Source of the DNA: a candidate division SR1 bacterium
GTDB lineage: Bacteria > Patescibacteriota > Gracilibacteria > Absconditabacterales > Absconditicoccaceae
NCBI GenBank assembly: GCA_026397475.1
Contig: JAPLUT010000005.1
Coordinates: 62,001 to 126,000 of the forward strand
DNA: 64,000 nucleotides
Reading direction: 5' to 3'
In this document: piece after piece, positions 11,215-20,724 of the stretch
How positions within the stretch are numbered: position 1 is the first letter of the stretch
How the letters are laid out: every line of letters starts with the position of its first letter
Notes under the pieces: model-generated
The model's database searches: none
The model's input: only the letters and a program-made list of their open reading frames with translations
Told to the model about the DNA's origin: nothing
Program-made: the position numbers and the translations under genes

Positions 11215-11260
11215 TACCTATGTAGCAAAAAATAAAATATCTTATGTACGTCCGTATCGT

Positions 11261-12070
11261 TTATACCGTTTTGAGACAACGAACAGAGAATCCATACTTT
11301 CTATTCCATTTCCCATGACTTCATCTTGGCTTAGAATGACTTCATGAAGTTCTGTTTCCTGTAAAATAGAATCCCTTGGCACAACGCAAGTTAAATTCTT
11401 CATCGCCATCATAAAGCTCACCATTAACCATGCCACGATATCCTGGGAATACCATATGTTCTCCCTTCAAAAAATTCTGATAGTTTCATTTATATTTTTT
11501 ATTAATAATATCTCTATATACTATCCATCACACGGGCATTTTTTTACCCAATTTTCTTGTTTCTCTCAAAGCAGATTCTTGTGTGAATAGTTGTTCTCAT
11601 GATGGATATTCTCGCACATCTCATTCATCGTTTGTTTTTACCTTGATCCCATTGATGTCAGTGATTTCTTGTCGATTGGCGCTGTCTATTTTAAAATTTT
11701 CATTATCCAATTCTGGAATATTTTCTACGGTTTCTTTTTGCTCTTTCTTTTTTTTCCCTCTAGGATTTACTAAAATTATTTTTTTTAAATCATGAAAGCG
11801 TACGTCTTTAAGTCCTTCTTCTTTTGCATGAGCAAAAAGCACTTGAAAAATAGCACTATTGGAGTCGTGCTTCTGATATAAAAGATTATATTCGGCAATA
11901 GCCTCTTTATTGTTCTCTTTAAAAAGCTTTATAATCTTATTTTGACTTCTTTGTGCTGCTTCTCTTGCTTGACTATGTTTTTTAACTCACGACAACATAC
12001 CAAGAAGCATTTGTGTATCTGCTAATGAGTTGTCTTGAATACCTTCAGAATTGTTTTCTAAATTTGTCAT
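11261..12070 (-). CDS. FISUMP-like (Fibrobacter major paralogous domain) protein B
   Basis: The 269-residue product begins at ATG 12070 with a helical, low-complexity N-terminal half rich in K, E, Q and N. The C-terminal part has ALRETRKLGKKMP, then HMVFPGYRGMVNGELY, FYFTGNRTSGS and the closing GFSVRCLK, a textbook ending for the FISUMP domain. At least seven TGA codons are used as Gly, so a code-11 reading sees only fragments. No signal peptide is visible. Its role is unknown. Its paralogue follows 46 bp downstream and the pair probably shares a transcript. Confidence 0.68.
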
Positions 12071-12182
12071 GGAAAAGCTATAGATGATACTAAAAATACA
12101 ATAGAGCAAGGACTGTAAGTATTATATAGTTTTTGTATAACTATTCATTGACTTATTTCAATAGAGAATGCTGGAAAAAATA

Positions 12183-12210
12183 TTGAAAGTGATGGACTAA
12201 TCTATATAGA
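12183..12210 (+). promoter_or_regulatory. Putative pheT promoter
   Basis: TTGAAA (12183-12188), 16 bp, TATAGA (12205-12210). This leaves a leader of about 60 nt before the pheT ATG. Confidence 0.4.
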
Positions 12211-12278
12211 GTATACATTTGTATCATAAAGAAATAGCTATTTGTGAATATATGCTTCTTTACCTTTTTAGTTGTAGT

Positions 12279-14777
12279 ATGAAATACACGTCTCCCCTGT
12301 TGAAAAAGTTTATCTCTCTCAACGATACTCCAGAAAATATTGCAAAAAATCTTATTCTCAAAACCTGTGAAATCGAAGAAATACATCAGAGAAACATTGC
12401 AGAAAGCATTGTTATTGGATATGTAAAAAGCTGCGAAAAGCATCCTGACGCGGACAAGCTAAGCGTTTGCCAGGTAAATTGTGGGACTAAGGGAGAATAC
12501 CAAATTCTCTGTGGCGGAGCGAATGTTGCTACCTGACTTTACGTGCCTATCGCTTTGCCGGGGACACATTTTCCTAAACTTGGAATCACTATCGAACCTA
12601 GAAAGATGAGAGGACTAGATTCTAATGGCATGATTTGTAGCAAAGAAGAAGTTGGCATAAATGAAGATATAGAAAAACATACTATCTGGTCACTTACCGA
12701 AGACCTTGAGGACATCTCTGATAAAGATCTGGGAACCGCATTGAAAGATAAATTTCCACGATTGGAAAACCGAGTGATGGAAGTAGACAATAAATCACTG
12801 ACTAATAGACCAGACCTTACCTGACATTTTGGAGTAGCGTCTGAGTTGCAAGCCATCTACGGGAATGAAAAATGAGCAATTACGTTTAATAAAATAAAAG
12901 AATATCACAATCAATGTACGCCAGCAAATATTATGCAAATACTGGAAAATAGCACAAAACCCGAGAGAAAAGTTATCGGAGAAAGTGAATGATTACATAC
13001 CTATAGTTTATTACATTTAAAAAATATAACTATCCAACAAGCATCTTTCTTTTCTAGATTGCAGCTGATTGACTTGGGATATGCACCTATTAGCAATTGG
13101 GTCGACTTCTCAAATCTCTTTATGATTATCAGCGGGCAACCTATCCATTTTTTTGATGCAGAAAAAGTTGATGGCGATGTTATCGTAAGAAACGCCAAAG
13201 ATTGAGAGACATTTGTAGATCTTTTTGAAACTACGCATATCTTAAAAGCTAATGATATTGTGATCACTGACAAGAAAAAAATACTTGCACTTGCAGGGAT
13301 TATTGGAGGATTGGAAAGCTGAATCACAGAAAGCACAAAAAACATATTAGTAGAGATTGCAAACTTTGACGCTGTAGCAGTGAGAAAGACTGGAACAAGA
13401 CTTGGCCTGAGAACTGATGCAGAATTGAGATTTGAAAAAAACATAAATCCACGATACTCCTTGTTTTGTTTAACTCTTTTTTTGGATGAATTAAATTATT
13501 ACAAAAAGGACCTTGGAAACTTTAATATCGGAGGACTTTCTTATTACATCAATGACAAAATACAATCAGAAAGTAAAAAAACCATCACCGTAGATATGAA
13601 AATAATGGAAAAATTTATCTTCGGTAAAAAAATTAAATGATTTGATAAAAAAGCAGAAGAAATACTCTTAGGACTCTGATTTTTAAATCAAGGAAAAGAC
13701 GCATTTTTCTGCCCCCTTCGAAGATCTCCGGACGACCTCAATATCCCTGAAGATATTTATGAAGAAGTAGCAAGTATCTATGGATATGATCAGATAGAAA
13801 ATATTCCTTTATTGAGTAGCACTGCCTATACCCCATATACGGCATATGTAGATATTCAAAGAAAAATTGAAGATATTCTTGTAAGAAATATCTGATGTAA
13901 TCAAACGGAAACTTATCCCCGGATTAGCGAAAAAACATTAAAAGATTTTGATAAAGATCTGAATACTTTTTACATGCTTCAAAACCCTGTAAATCCAGAT
14001 ACCCCTTATATGAGAGACAATGTTCTCTATGGGCTTCTTACTCACACTGCAAAAAATAGTAAATTTTTTGATAGCTTCAAGATATTTGATATTGGGAAGG
14101 TACGAACAAAAAATACTGATACAAAAAAACAATCAAAATTTGCTTCAGATTTCGTTGGAGAAAAAACAGAACTCGGACTTATGCTCTATCAAAAAAATAT
14201 TGAGCAATGGAACAAGGATCCTATTCTGGAAGCTAAGAATATCGCAAAAGTATTGGCAAAAGAATTGGGACTCGGTAAACTAAATTTTGAGAAAACTAGT
14301 CTCAGTCAATTTCATCCCAAAAAACAAGCACATATAAAAATGGGTGAAACTATTATTGGTTTTGTCGGAGCGCTTCATCCCTTGCTATTACAAAACAATA
14401 AAATAGGAGAAATGAGTAGCGCAGTATATCTCTCATTAGACCTCTCAACTCTCCTTGCTAATACACGATCAAGTGGGGAACATATGTATACGTATGAAAC
14501 TCTCCAAGATCAAATCATCTGGAGAGATGTGTGTTTTGTCGTAGATGCTAGCAAAAATTTTGATGAAGTAATCACTTCCGTGAAGCAAGTTCCTGAAGTT
14601 CAAGATATAGAAGTTTTTGATGTATATACATGAAAAAATATTGGAGAAGATAAAAAATCAGTTTCTATAAAAATTAAAATAGTTTGAAATTGAACCATGA
14701 CAACTGAACAAATTAATGAAGTCATAAAGAAAACTATCAGCGCAGCAGAAGCAGTTGGCGGCATTTTGAGAGCATAG
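12279..14777 (+). CDS. pheT: Phenylalanyl-tRNA synthetase beta subunit
   Basis: PheT forms the (alpha-beta)2 enzyme with PheS. The 832-residue product contains the tRNA-binding EMAP-like domain (GYVKSCEKHPDADKLSVCQV, ILCGGANVATG), the B3/4 editing region (NRPDLTGHFG...), the B5 domain (PLRRSPDDLNIPEDIYEEVASIYGYD split across residues 490-520), the core PVNPDTPYMRDN and a C-terminal FDX-ACB domain. The start MKYTSPLLKKFI matches the usual PheT N-terminus; upstream in-frame starts would only add a hydrophobic stretch. Many TGA codons decode as Gly. PheS is not in this window, which is unusual since pheST are often adjacent. Confidence 0.96.
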
Positions 14778-14785
14778 TAGCCTAT

Positions 14786-14916
14786 CTCTAATCGCTTTGG
14801 ATTCCTAATAATTGATCGTCCCTCTGGGACTTATTCGAACATCTTTTTATTTACTCTAATCGCTTTGGACTTCCATCCAAAGCTAATAATTGATCGTCCC
14901 TCTGGGACTCATTCGA
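14786..14916. repeat. Two hairpin-bearing direct repeats before the IS200-like gene
   Basis: Copy A (14786-14838) and copy B (14854-14916) share ctctaatcgctttgga, taataattgatcgtccctct and gggact(t/c)attcga. Each has the hairpin GTCCC-tct-GGGAC. Copy B adds CTTTGGA-cttcca-TCCAAAG. Such structured DNA next to a Y1 transposase resembles REP or IS200 subterminal hairpins. Confidence 0.75.
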
Positions 14917-14942
14917 GATCATTTATAATTAATGACTTGATC

Positions 14943-15395
14943 ATGTCTTATACTCAAATCTACTTACATTGTATCTTTGCGACAAAATGAAGACAAATGT
15001 TTCTTGATCCTACACATGATGACGTGTTGCAAAAATATATTACTGGGATTGTTCAATCTCCAGATCGCAAATGCAAAATGTTGGCAATTAATAATGTAGA
15101 AGATCATATGCATATGCTTATAATTTTACATCCAAGCTATTCTCCTGCAAAACTCATGCAAGAGATTAAAGCAATAAGTTCTAAATTTATCAATGATAGC
15201 AATCGATATAAGTATAAGTTTCAATGGCAAATAGGATATGGTTGTTTTTCTTATGCACAAGCTGAAATAAAAAATGTTTGCAATTATATCCGCAAACAAA
15301 AAGAACATCATAAAACAATATCACTAGCGGATGAATATCTTTGATTACTAAAAAAATTTAATATAGAATTCAATGAAAAATATCTGTTTGATTAA
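14943..15395 (+). mobile_element. tnpA: IS200/REP-type Y1 transposase (TnpA) gene
   Basis: The 150-residue product is a HUH endonuclease of the IS200/IS605 or REP-associated (RAYT) group. It has the HUH motif in VEDHMHMLIILHP and the catalytic tyrosine in NVCNYIRKQKEHHK, the usual C-terminal helix of the Y1 family. These enzymes nick and rejoin single-stranded DNA at hairpins. Two hairpin repeats lie upstream and two clean hairpins downstream (15396-15441). Two in-frame TGA codons decode as Gly (FATKGRQ and YLGLLKK), so the element is adapted to this code. No TnpB is present. Confidence 0.88.
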
Positions 15396-15441
15396 GTGCC
15401 GAAGGCACGATCCATTTTAACTGCGGACGGAAGTCCTCAGT
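15396..15441. repeat. Paired hairpins after the transposase gene
   Basis: GTGCC-gaa-GGCAC (15396-15408) and ACTG-c-GGAC-ggaa-GTCC-t-CAGT (15420-15441). They are candidate right-end hairpins of the IS200/REP-like unit. Confidence 0.65.
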
Positions 15442-15454
15442 GTTTAAAAAAAAC

Positions 15455-15940
15455 ATGAGATACTTATCGGGTGAAGAAGAAAAAAAAGCTTTGGAGTTTA
15501 TCGCTCAGGCGACGGAAATAGCTTTGCAGTCTACCTGCGAACGTGATCACTGTGGGTCTATCATTGTCTGGGATGATGAAATTATCTGAACGGGATTTAA
15601 TAGTCCGCCGGGACATCAGGAGGATCAGAGAAGATGTTCTTGTGATAAAAGTTTGTATAATAAAAAAGTGAAAGACACGACCTGCTGTATGCATGCAGAA
15701 CAAAGAGCAATCATGAATACTTTAATAGATAATCCTGACAAAATCATAGGTGCGAGACTTTACTTTATCCGCCTCGACGACAAAGGAAATCCTTCAAGAG
15801 CAGGCAAGCCCTATTGTACAATCTGCAGCAAGATGACGCTTGATGCCGGGATAAAAGAATTTGTCTTGTGGCATGAAGACGGAGTCTGTGTGTATGATGC
15901 CGGAGAATATAATACGCTTTCTTTTGCTTATGAATGATAA
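15455..15940 (+). CDS. dCMP/cytidine deaminase-family zinc enzyme
   Basis: The 161-residue product carries the deaminase zinc site: CMHAEQRAIMNTL (His ligand and proton-shuttle Glu) and KPYCTICSKM (two Cys ligands). The layout, with a long insert RRCSCDKSLYNKK before the HAE motif, resembles ComEB-like dCMP deaminases more than CDA or guanine deaminase. It would make dUMP for thymidylate synthesis. A second cysteine cluster (CSCDK, TTCCMHAE) may bind extra zinc. TGA at 15590-15592 and just before the TAA stop read as Gly. A strong terminator follows. Confidence 0.82.
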
Positions 15941-15971
15941 AAAAAATCTCGGAGCATTCCGAGATTTTTTT
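15941..15971 (+). terminator. Intrinsic terminator, probably bidirectional
   Basis: AATCTCGG-agcatt-CCGAGATT flanked by A and T runs, between convergent genes ending at 15940 and 15990. Confidence 0.88.
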
Positions 15972-15989
15972 GTATGTATATTTTTCTCT

Positions 15990-16568
15990 TTACTCATACT
16001 CCCTTAACCATTCATCCATATCTTCTTTACTGTAATCACCAGATTGACTATCTTTTTTTATATTACTTGTTGGGAGAACTACTCAACTCGACAAGAATAA
16101 ATTAAATGCACTTATTTCATCGATAAAATCTTTCGTATCAAATCATTCTGCGTGGTAATAAGTATATTCAGGATTATCTCAATACACATTAAAACGAACA
16201 TTTATTTTTCATTTTTTAGTTACAGTAAGTATTATTTGTCAGTCTCCATCTTGTAAAGGAACTCCTTTTTTATTTATATGATACATATAGTTTCATTGCT
16301 GGTCACGTTCATCTTGCGTAATATCACATTCTATTCATAACTTTTCACGCAAAGTTTTTATTGTAACATGAGCAAGTTGAATGACACTATTAGTAGCAGT
16401 AATTAATAATTCTTGGGAGGTCTGATCTTCTATATTATTTTTCATTTTAATAACCTTACCAGCATTAAGATTGCTATTTATAGTATTTTCTGAGATTGGC
16501 AGAGTGTTTTCACTCTCAACCATATTAAATGGCTTTAGATTATCACCATCACCTAGATTGTTTGTCAT
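15990..16568 (-). CDS. Hypothetical acidic protein, 192 aa
   Basis: I do not recognise a family. The first about 75 residues are polar (N, E, S, T-rich). The central part LITATNSVIQLAHVTIKTLREKLGIE looks helical. The second half is a beta-like domain with several aromatic residues (WQIILTVTKKWKINVRFNVYWDNPEY) and an acidic tail ending DEWLREYE. No signal peptide or membrane segment is seen. A clear promoter lies 44-71 bp upstream. TGA codons are read as Gly at several sites after residue 77. Confidence 0.7.
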
Positions 16569-16611
16569 TTTTCTAAATAAATCAATTAAAAGAACGAAAA
16601 TTATATTTTAT

Positions 16612-16639
16612 ATTGTACTCATAAATTTTGATTTGTCAA
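16612..16639 (-). promoter_or_regulatory. Promoter of the hypothetical gene at 16568
   Basis: On the minus strand, TTGACA (16634-16639) and TACAAT (16612-16617) have a 16-bp spacer. It is a near-consensus sigma-70 promoter divergent from the csp promoter. Confidence 0.65.
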
Positions 16640-16666
16640 CCACTTTTACCTTTTTTTAATTTTCAC

Positions 16667-16694
16667 TTGCATTATTAGATTTTTCCAGTATACT
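16667..16694 (+). promoter_or_regulatory. Promoter of the cold-shock gene
   Basis: TTGCAT (16667-16672), 16 bp, TATACT (16689-16694). The leader of about 45 nt is short compared with the long cspA 5' UTR of enterobacteria. Confidence 0.6.
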
Positions 16695-16747
16695 CTTGGC
16701 TGGAGATAACACTACTCCACCATTTTATTTACTACCAATATTATTGC

Positions 16748-16969
16748 ATGACAACTGGTATCGTTAAGTTCTTTAACAGAACTAAAAACTTCGGATTTAT
16801 TACTCCTGCTGACGGATCAAAAGATGTATTCGTACACGGAACAAATGTAATCGGTGAATCTATCGCTGATGGTAACGAAGTACAATTTGAAGTAGGTGAA
16901 GGAAGAAAAGGTCCTGAAGCTAAAGACGTAACAAAAATTGGCGAATGAGACATGTCTCAAGCTGCATAA
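16748..16969 (+). CDS. Cold-shock-domain protein (CspA family)
   Basis: This 73-residue single-domain nucleic-acid chaperone has the two RNA-binding motifs: RNP1 KNFGFI and RNP2 VFVHGT. It starts MTTGIVKFFNRTKNFGFI, the usual CspA layout with Asn in place of the Gly before FGFI. One TGA near the C-terminus (16946-16948) decodes as Gly, adding a short tail DMSQAA. The gene is monocistronic, with its own promoter and a strong terminator. Confidence 0.95.
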
Positions 16970-17045
16970 TTCAGTTACCAACAATCACAAAAAGATCTTA
17001 TTTTATTATAGTACACATACTAGATAATACACAAGACTTTTGTTG

Positions 17046-17076
17046 AAAAAGATGGGAGAAATCCCATCTTTTTTTT
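17046..17076 (+). terminator. Intrinsic terminator of the cold-shock gene
   Basis: AAAAGATGGGA-gaaa-TCCCATCTTTT followed by more T. Confidence 0.9.
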
Positions 17077-17110
17077 AGTTATACAGAATTATTTACAAAA
17101 AAAGCTCACA

Positions 17111-17138
17111 TTGACTTATTCTGTCGAATAACTATAGT
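17111..17138 (+). promoter_or_regulatory. Promoter of the zinc-ribbon gene
   Basis: TTGACT (17111-17116), 16 bp, TATAGT (17133-17138), then an A-rich leader (caaaaacaaaaaaaat) up to the ATG. Confidence 0.65.
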
Positions 17139-17168
17139 TTTTGTCTAACAAGCAAAAACAAAAAAAAT

Positions 17169-17543
17169 ATGAGTTTACATTTTTTAAACACTTTCGGGGG
17201 ACAAATTATAACAGGGCTTGTTATAGTTATATGCTCTGGCATCATCTGGTTCATATTAAAAAAAATACAAAAACCCTGTATCAAATGCGGAAAGAATAGA
17301 ACCTTTCCAAACAGAAAAGGGATTGTTATTTGCGAAGATTGTCGCAATGATGAAAGATTGGTAAAGGTCAATCAGCAAGAAAAACAATTGCTCTGCCCTT
17401 TTGATGGCACTGCAATGAACAAAAAAATCATCAAAGAGACAAGATGTGTCGTTGATGTATGCCCGAGTTGCAAAAGGATTCTTTTGCAAAAAGAGCACTT
17501 AGAAAAATTAGTTTTTAATAGCTTGGATCTATATCCAAAATAG
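17169..17543 (+). CDS. Membrane-anchored double zinc-ribbon protein
   Basis: The 124-residue product has one N-terminal transmembrane helix (about residues 10-30). A CxxC...CxxC zinc ribbon follows (PCIKCGKNRTF...ICEDCRND), then a zf-TFIIB-type ribbon (LCPFDGTAMNK...VDVCPSCKRILL). The second ribbon is the small TFIIB-like family common in bacteria with unknown function. No TGA is used. The role is unknown. The anchor places both ribbons probably on the cytoplasmic face. It has its own promoter and terminator. Confidence 0.72.
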   Translation: MSLHFLNTFGGQIITGLVIVICSGIIWFILKKIQKPCIKCGKNRTFPNRKGIVICEDCRNDERLVKVNQQEKQLLCPFDGTAMNKKIIKETRCVVDVCPSCKRILLQKEHLEKLVFNSLDLYPK

Positions 17544-17564
17544 AAAAAACTAAATGAACATTTT

Positions 17565-17589
17565 GGGGCTGTTTCCAGCTCCTTTTTTT
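17565..17589 (+). terminator. Intrinsic terminator
   Basis: GGGGCTG-ttt-c-CAGCTCC (one G-T pair) followed by TTTTTTT, after the zinc-ribbon gene. Confidence 0.8.
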
Positions 17590-17602
17590 ATTGTGAAATA
17601 TA

Positions 17603-18019
17603 TTATGAAGTAGCTATTTCTTCTGGCTCTTCATCCTTAAAAGAAAACCTTCAGAGTTCATTTCCGTTATCATCATAAGAAATATAGTTCGTTCCGTCGG
17701 AAGTAAGATATCCGCGATCATAAATCAGATAATCATTTTTTTTGAAAGGAATGACATCATTATATCTTTCATTGTATACAAAAAAATCAGCATTTTTATC
17801 TTTGATGTATTGTATTTTTTTATGCTCAGCGACTAATGTTTCTACCTCATTTCTTGTTTTGAGTGAGAAGTCTGATCGATAGCAGCGACCGATATCTTTT
17901 TTGTTAGGAATATTTTTATCTCCGATATATAAGGCGTCGTGAAGTCTAAGCTTAATAGCCTCTAATTTTGACAAGCCTGTATTTTCCACTCATTCAGTAT
18001 GATGTATTCCATTTTTCAT
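17603..18019 (-). CDS. Hypothetical protein downstream of the pilus ATPase
   Basis: The 138-residue product is of unknown family. It is rich in K, N, D and Y, with no signal peptide or membrane segment. The C-terminal half (FVYNERYNDVIPFKKNDY, then TSDGTNYISYDDNGNEL) looks like short beta hairpins. It starts at ATG 18019, 16 bp after the stop of the GspE/PilB gene on the same strand, so it is probably co-transcribed and might be linked to pilus function. TGA codons decode as Gly early (TEGVEN) and late (NELGRF). Confidence 0.65.
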
Positions 18020-18035
18020 GCAGATATAATGACAG

Positions 18036-19697
18036 CTATAAAACTCTTCTTAACTCATCTAATGTCGTAGCGCCTTGAAGCATTTTTATAATGCCATCTT
18101 CTTTGAGCGTAAGGAAGCCATTTTCTCTAGCTTTGGCATAGAGATCTATACCAATTTTCCCATCTACAATCATTCTTCTTATATCATCTGTGATTTCAAA
18201 AGTTTCTATAACTGCTAGTCTTCACCTATATCCACTACCATTACACTTATCGCATCCTACGATGTCGGGGATTTTTCCATCGAAGGGCACCGTTAATTTT
18301 GGATCAAGATCAGATATTTTTTTAAGAGCATCTTGTATTTCTGCTTGCTCTGAGTAATTAGCATCTCTTTTAATTGAACAATGAGGACACACCTTTCTGA
18401 CTAATCTTTGGGCCACGACGAGATTCAAGGAGGGCGCTAACATATACGGTTTGACTCCCATACTTGATAATCTAGGGATAGATTCTATGGCTGAATTGGT
18501 ATGCAATGTTGTGAAGACGAGATGTCCTGTAAGGGCCGCATTGATTGCTATGTCGGCAGTTTCTTGTGATCTTGTTTCACCGATAAGAATGATGTCAGGA
18601 TCATGCCTGAGAATAGCTTTGAGTCCTACTTCGTAGGTATACCCTTTAGCATAGTTTATTTGGGATTGCTGGATTCATTTTACTTCATACTCGATTGGAT
18701 CTTCGAGCGTGATTATTTTTCTTTTTCCATCATTGAGATAGGTCAAAATGGTATACAATGTCGTCGTCTTTCCTGCTCCTGTTGGCCCTGTAAATATGGT
18801 TATTCCTGTGTTTTTTTCTAAATTTCTTTTGAGTATTGTGTAGGTTCTTTCCGTAAATCAAATCTTTTCGAAACTACTAATGTTTTTGCTTGGATCTAGA
18901 AATCTCAGTACTGTACTTTCTGATTCTACTCATGGCATAAAGTTTGTTCTTACATCAACCTTTCTTTGTTTCCCATCAACATCTGTCGCCTCGAAAGAAA
19001 ATCTTCCATCCTGAGGAAGGTAGTCGATATTCATTTTGGTGCCAGAAATAAATTTTATTTTCTGTAAATATTTTCTAAAATCATCATGAGTAAATTTGAG
19101 TAACTCTTGAAGAACTCCATCGATTCTAATTCTCACGATCAAGCCATCTTCTTGAGGTTGGAAATGAAGATCTGATGCTCATGTTTGAAAAGATAACCTA
19201 ATAAGTTCCATAATAAATTCACCTGGATCCACATTCTCTCTCGTTTCAAATATCTTCTGTATCATTGCGATTGCTCACTTGCCGGCGGCTTGCTTTTGTT
19301 CTCTTTCTCATTTTCTTTTTTGTTCTGCTATGGTTTCCATATCTGTATACCGGCTCATAGCATAGGTAAATCCTTGCGGTGACGTATAAAATACCTCATA
19401 CTTATATCCTTTAGTTTCTAGGTTCTTAAGTAAGGCATTGAGTCCGTCTGAGAAGTTGTTGGTTGTAAGTACCTTGAAGGTATTTTTGTCTTTTGAAAAA
19501 ATCAATGTCTCGATTTTTTGAGCAGTTTCTTGGGGGATAATTTTGATTTGATCAAAATTTGGACTTATCCCCTGTAAGTCAGCTATTTCTAAAATATTTT
19601 TGCTTAACGGTGGTGTCATAGTATATTCAGTATTCAAAAGGTAAATACTCTGTATCTCCTGTACTATAACTATATCCTGAATAGTCCTCTTTTGCAA
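18036..19697 (-). CDS. pilB: Type IV pilus assembly / type II secretion ATPase (PilB/GspE family)
   Basis: This ATPase drives pilin polymerisation. From the candidate TTG at 19697 the product has 553 residues: an N-terminal GspE_N-like domain, then [20 protein letters not shown], Walker [11 protein letters not shown], the Asp box [10 protein letters not shown], Walker [12 protein letters not shown], the His box [13 protein letters not shown], and a zinc knuckle from CPHCS to CDKCNGSG. The start is unclear: an ATG at 19721 with a good purine tract reaches TAG at codon 4; a later ATG lies at 19619. No pilin or PilC gene is in this window. TGA reads as Gly at several sites. Confidence 0.92.
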
Positions 19698-19727
19698 ATA
19701 TTGAGATATCTAGCTTAGCATCTTTCC

Positions 19728-19755
19728 TTGACTTTTGTTTGGAAATAGCTAAGAT
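19728..19755 (+). promoter_or_regulatory. Promoter of the Usp-like gene
   Basis: TTGACT (19728-19733), 16 bp, TAAGAT (19750-19755), then an A-rich leader to the ATG at 19786. Confidence 0.55.
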
Positions 19756-19785
19756 ACTAGCTCACCAAAACAAAAAAAAATAATC

Positions 19786-20616
19786 ATGGCAAAAGAAAAA
19801 AACGATTTAGGAACAAAAACTATTTTCGCTGTTATAAACTTAAAAGACAGCGAAGAACAGCAAGCTGGAACAATAAGATATGCTGCTAATTTGGCAGTAA
19901 ACTTAGGGTTAGAATTAGTGATTCATCCGTCCAAAGGATTTGGAGAATTCGTCAAAGCCTCAGAGGTTGCTCGCCAAATTAAGCGGACGATCCCCGATGC
20001 AGAAATGCGAGTATCCAAAGAAAGGATAGGAACATTAAATTTCTTTTCATCATTACAAACCATTGCCGTAAAGGAAAATGCAGCATACATGGTAATTCAA
20101 ACTGAAAAGGAAACAGCGAGGATGTTGGGAAACACTATTTGGGGAAATGTCGAAAAGACAATTATTCCTATCCTAATTGTACCACACGGAGTTGAATTCG
20201 TTCCATATAAACGTGTCACGATTGCCCTGGATGCAGATAGAAACCTGCAAAAGATGAACGTAGTTGAGGTTTTAGCAAAAACATTTGCTTCTACCATCAA
20301 TATATTCCAGGAAAATGTTGAAGATGAAAGTAAAAAAACGCTCATCCTCAACAGCTTGAAACACGTTAAAACATTTCTGGTAAAACAGAAAATTCCGTTT
20401 ATCGTTATTCCCGCAAGGAAGAGAATAAACTTTCCCAAACATCTCTGCAAGTATTCTGCGAAACACGCAGACTTATTGATTGTAGAGGTAGGACAAGGAA
20501 AAATTGATGCTGTTGTCAAACAGAACATCGAAACCTTGTTAACCATAGACCAACGGGCACAACCCGTTCTTCTTGTAAAAACCAAGCAAGTGGGAAAGTT
20601 TCAAAACTTTCGTTAA
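19786..20616 (+). CDS. Universal stress protein-like, tandem-domain
   Basis: The 276-residue product has the alternating beta/alpha pattern of two UspA-like halves. TKTIFAVINLKDSEEQQAGTIRYAANLAVNLGLEL opens half one (segments quoted: TIFAVINL and RYAANLAVNLG). YKRVTIALDADRN opens half two at about residue 143. The typical ATP-loop G-2x-G-9x-G(S/T) is not clear, so nucleotide binding is uncertain. It uses no TGA at all, unlike most neighbours. It has its own promoter and terminator. Confidence 0.6.
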   Translation: MAKEKNDLGTKTIFAVINLKDSEEQQAGTIRYAANLAVNLGLELVIHPSKGFGEFVKASEVARQIKRTIPDAEMRVSKERIGTLNFFSSLQTIAVKENAAYMVIQTEKETARMLGNTIWGNVEKTIIPILIVPHGVEFVPYKRVTIALDADRNLQKMNVVEVLAKTFASTINIFQENVEDESKKTLILNSLKHVKTFLVKQKIPFIVIPARKRINFPKHLCKYSAKHADLLIVEVGQGKIDAVVKQNIETLLTIDQRAQPVLLVKTKQVGKFQNFR

Positions 20617-20635
20617 AAAGATGAAGCAATTACAG

Positions 20636-20663
20636 TGAACCGGTTTCTCCGGTTCATTTTTTT
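20636..20663 (+). terminator. Intrinsic terminator of the Usp-like gene
   Basis: TGAACCGG-tttct-CCGGTTCA followed by TTTTTTT. Confidence 0.92.
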
Positions 20664-20669
20664 ATTGTG

Positions 20670-20697
20670 TTGACTTTTTCACAATAAAATATATAAA
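20670..20697 (+). promoter_or_regulatory. Promoter of the mutS operon
   Basis: TTGACT (20670-20675), 16 bp, TATAAA (20692-20697), 28 bp before the mutS ATG. Confidence 0.65.
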
Positions 20698-20724
20698 ATA
20701 TCCATTTAAAGACTTTCTAACGAT

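Noticed and set aside
20097-20585. A minus-strand ORF of 162 codons opposite the Usp-like gene.
   Set aside because: It is a shadow frame. The plus frame has a promoter, an A-rich leader, a terminator and domain-like content.
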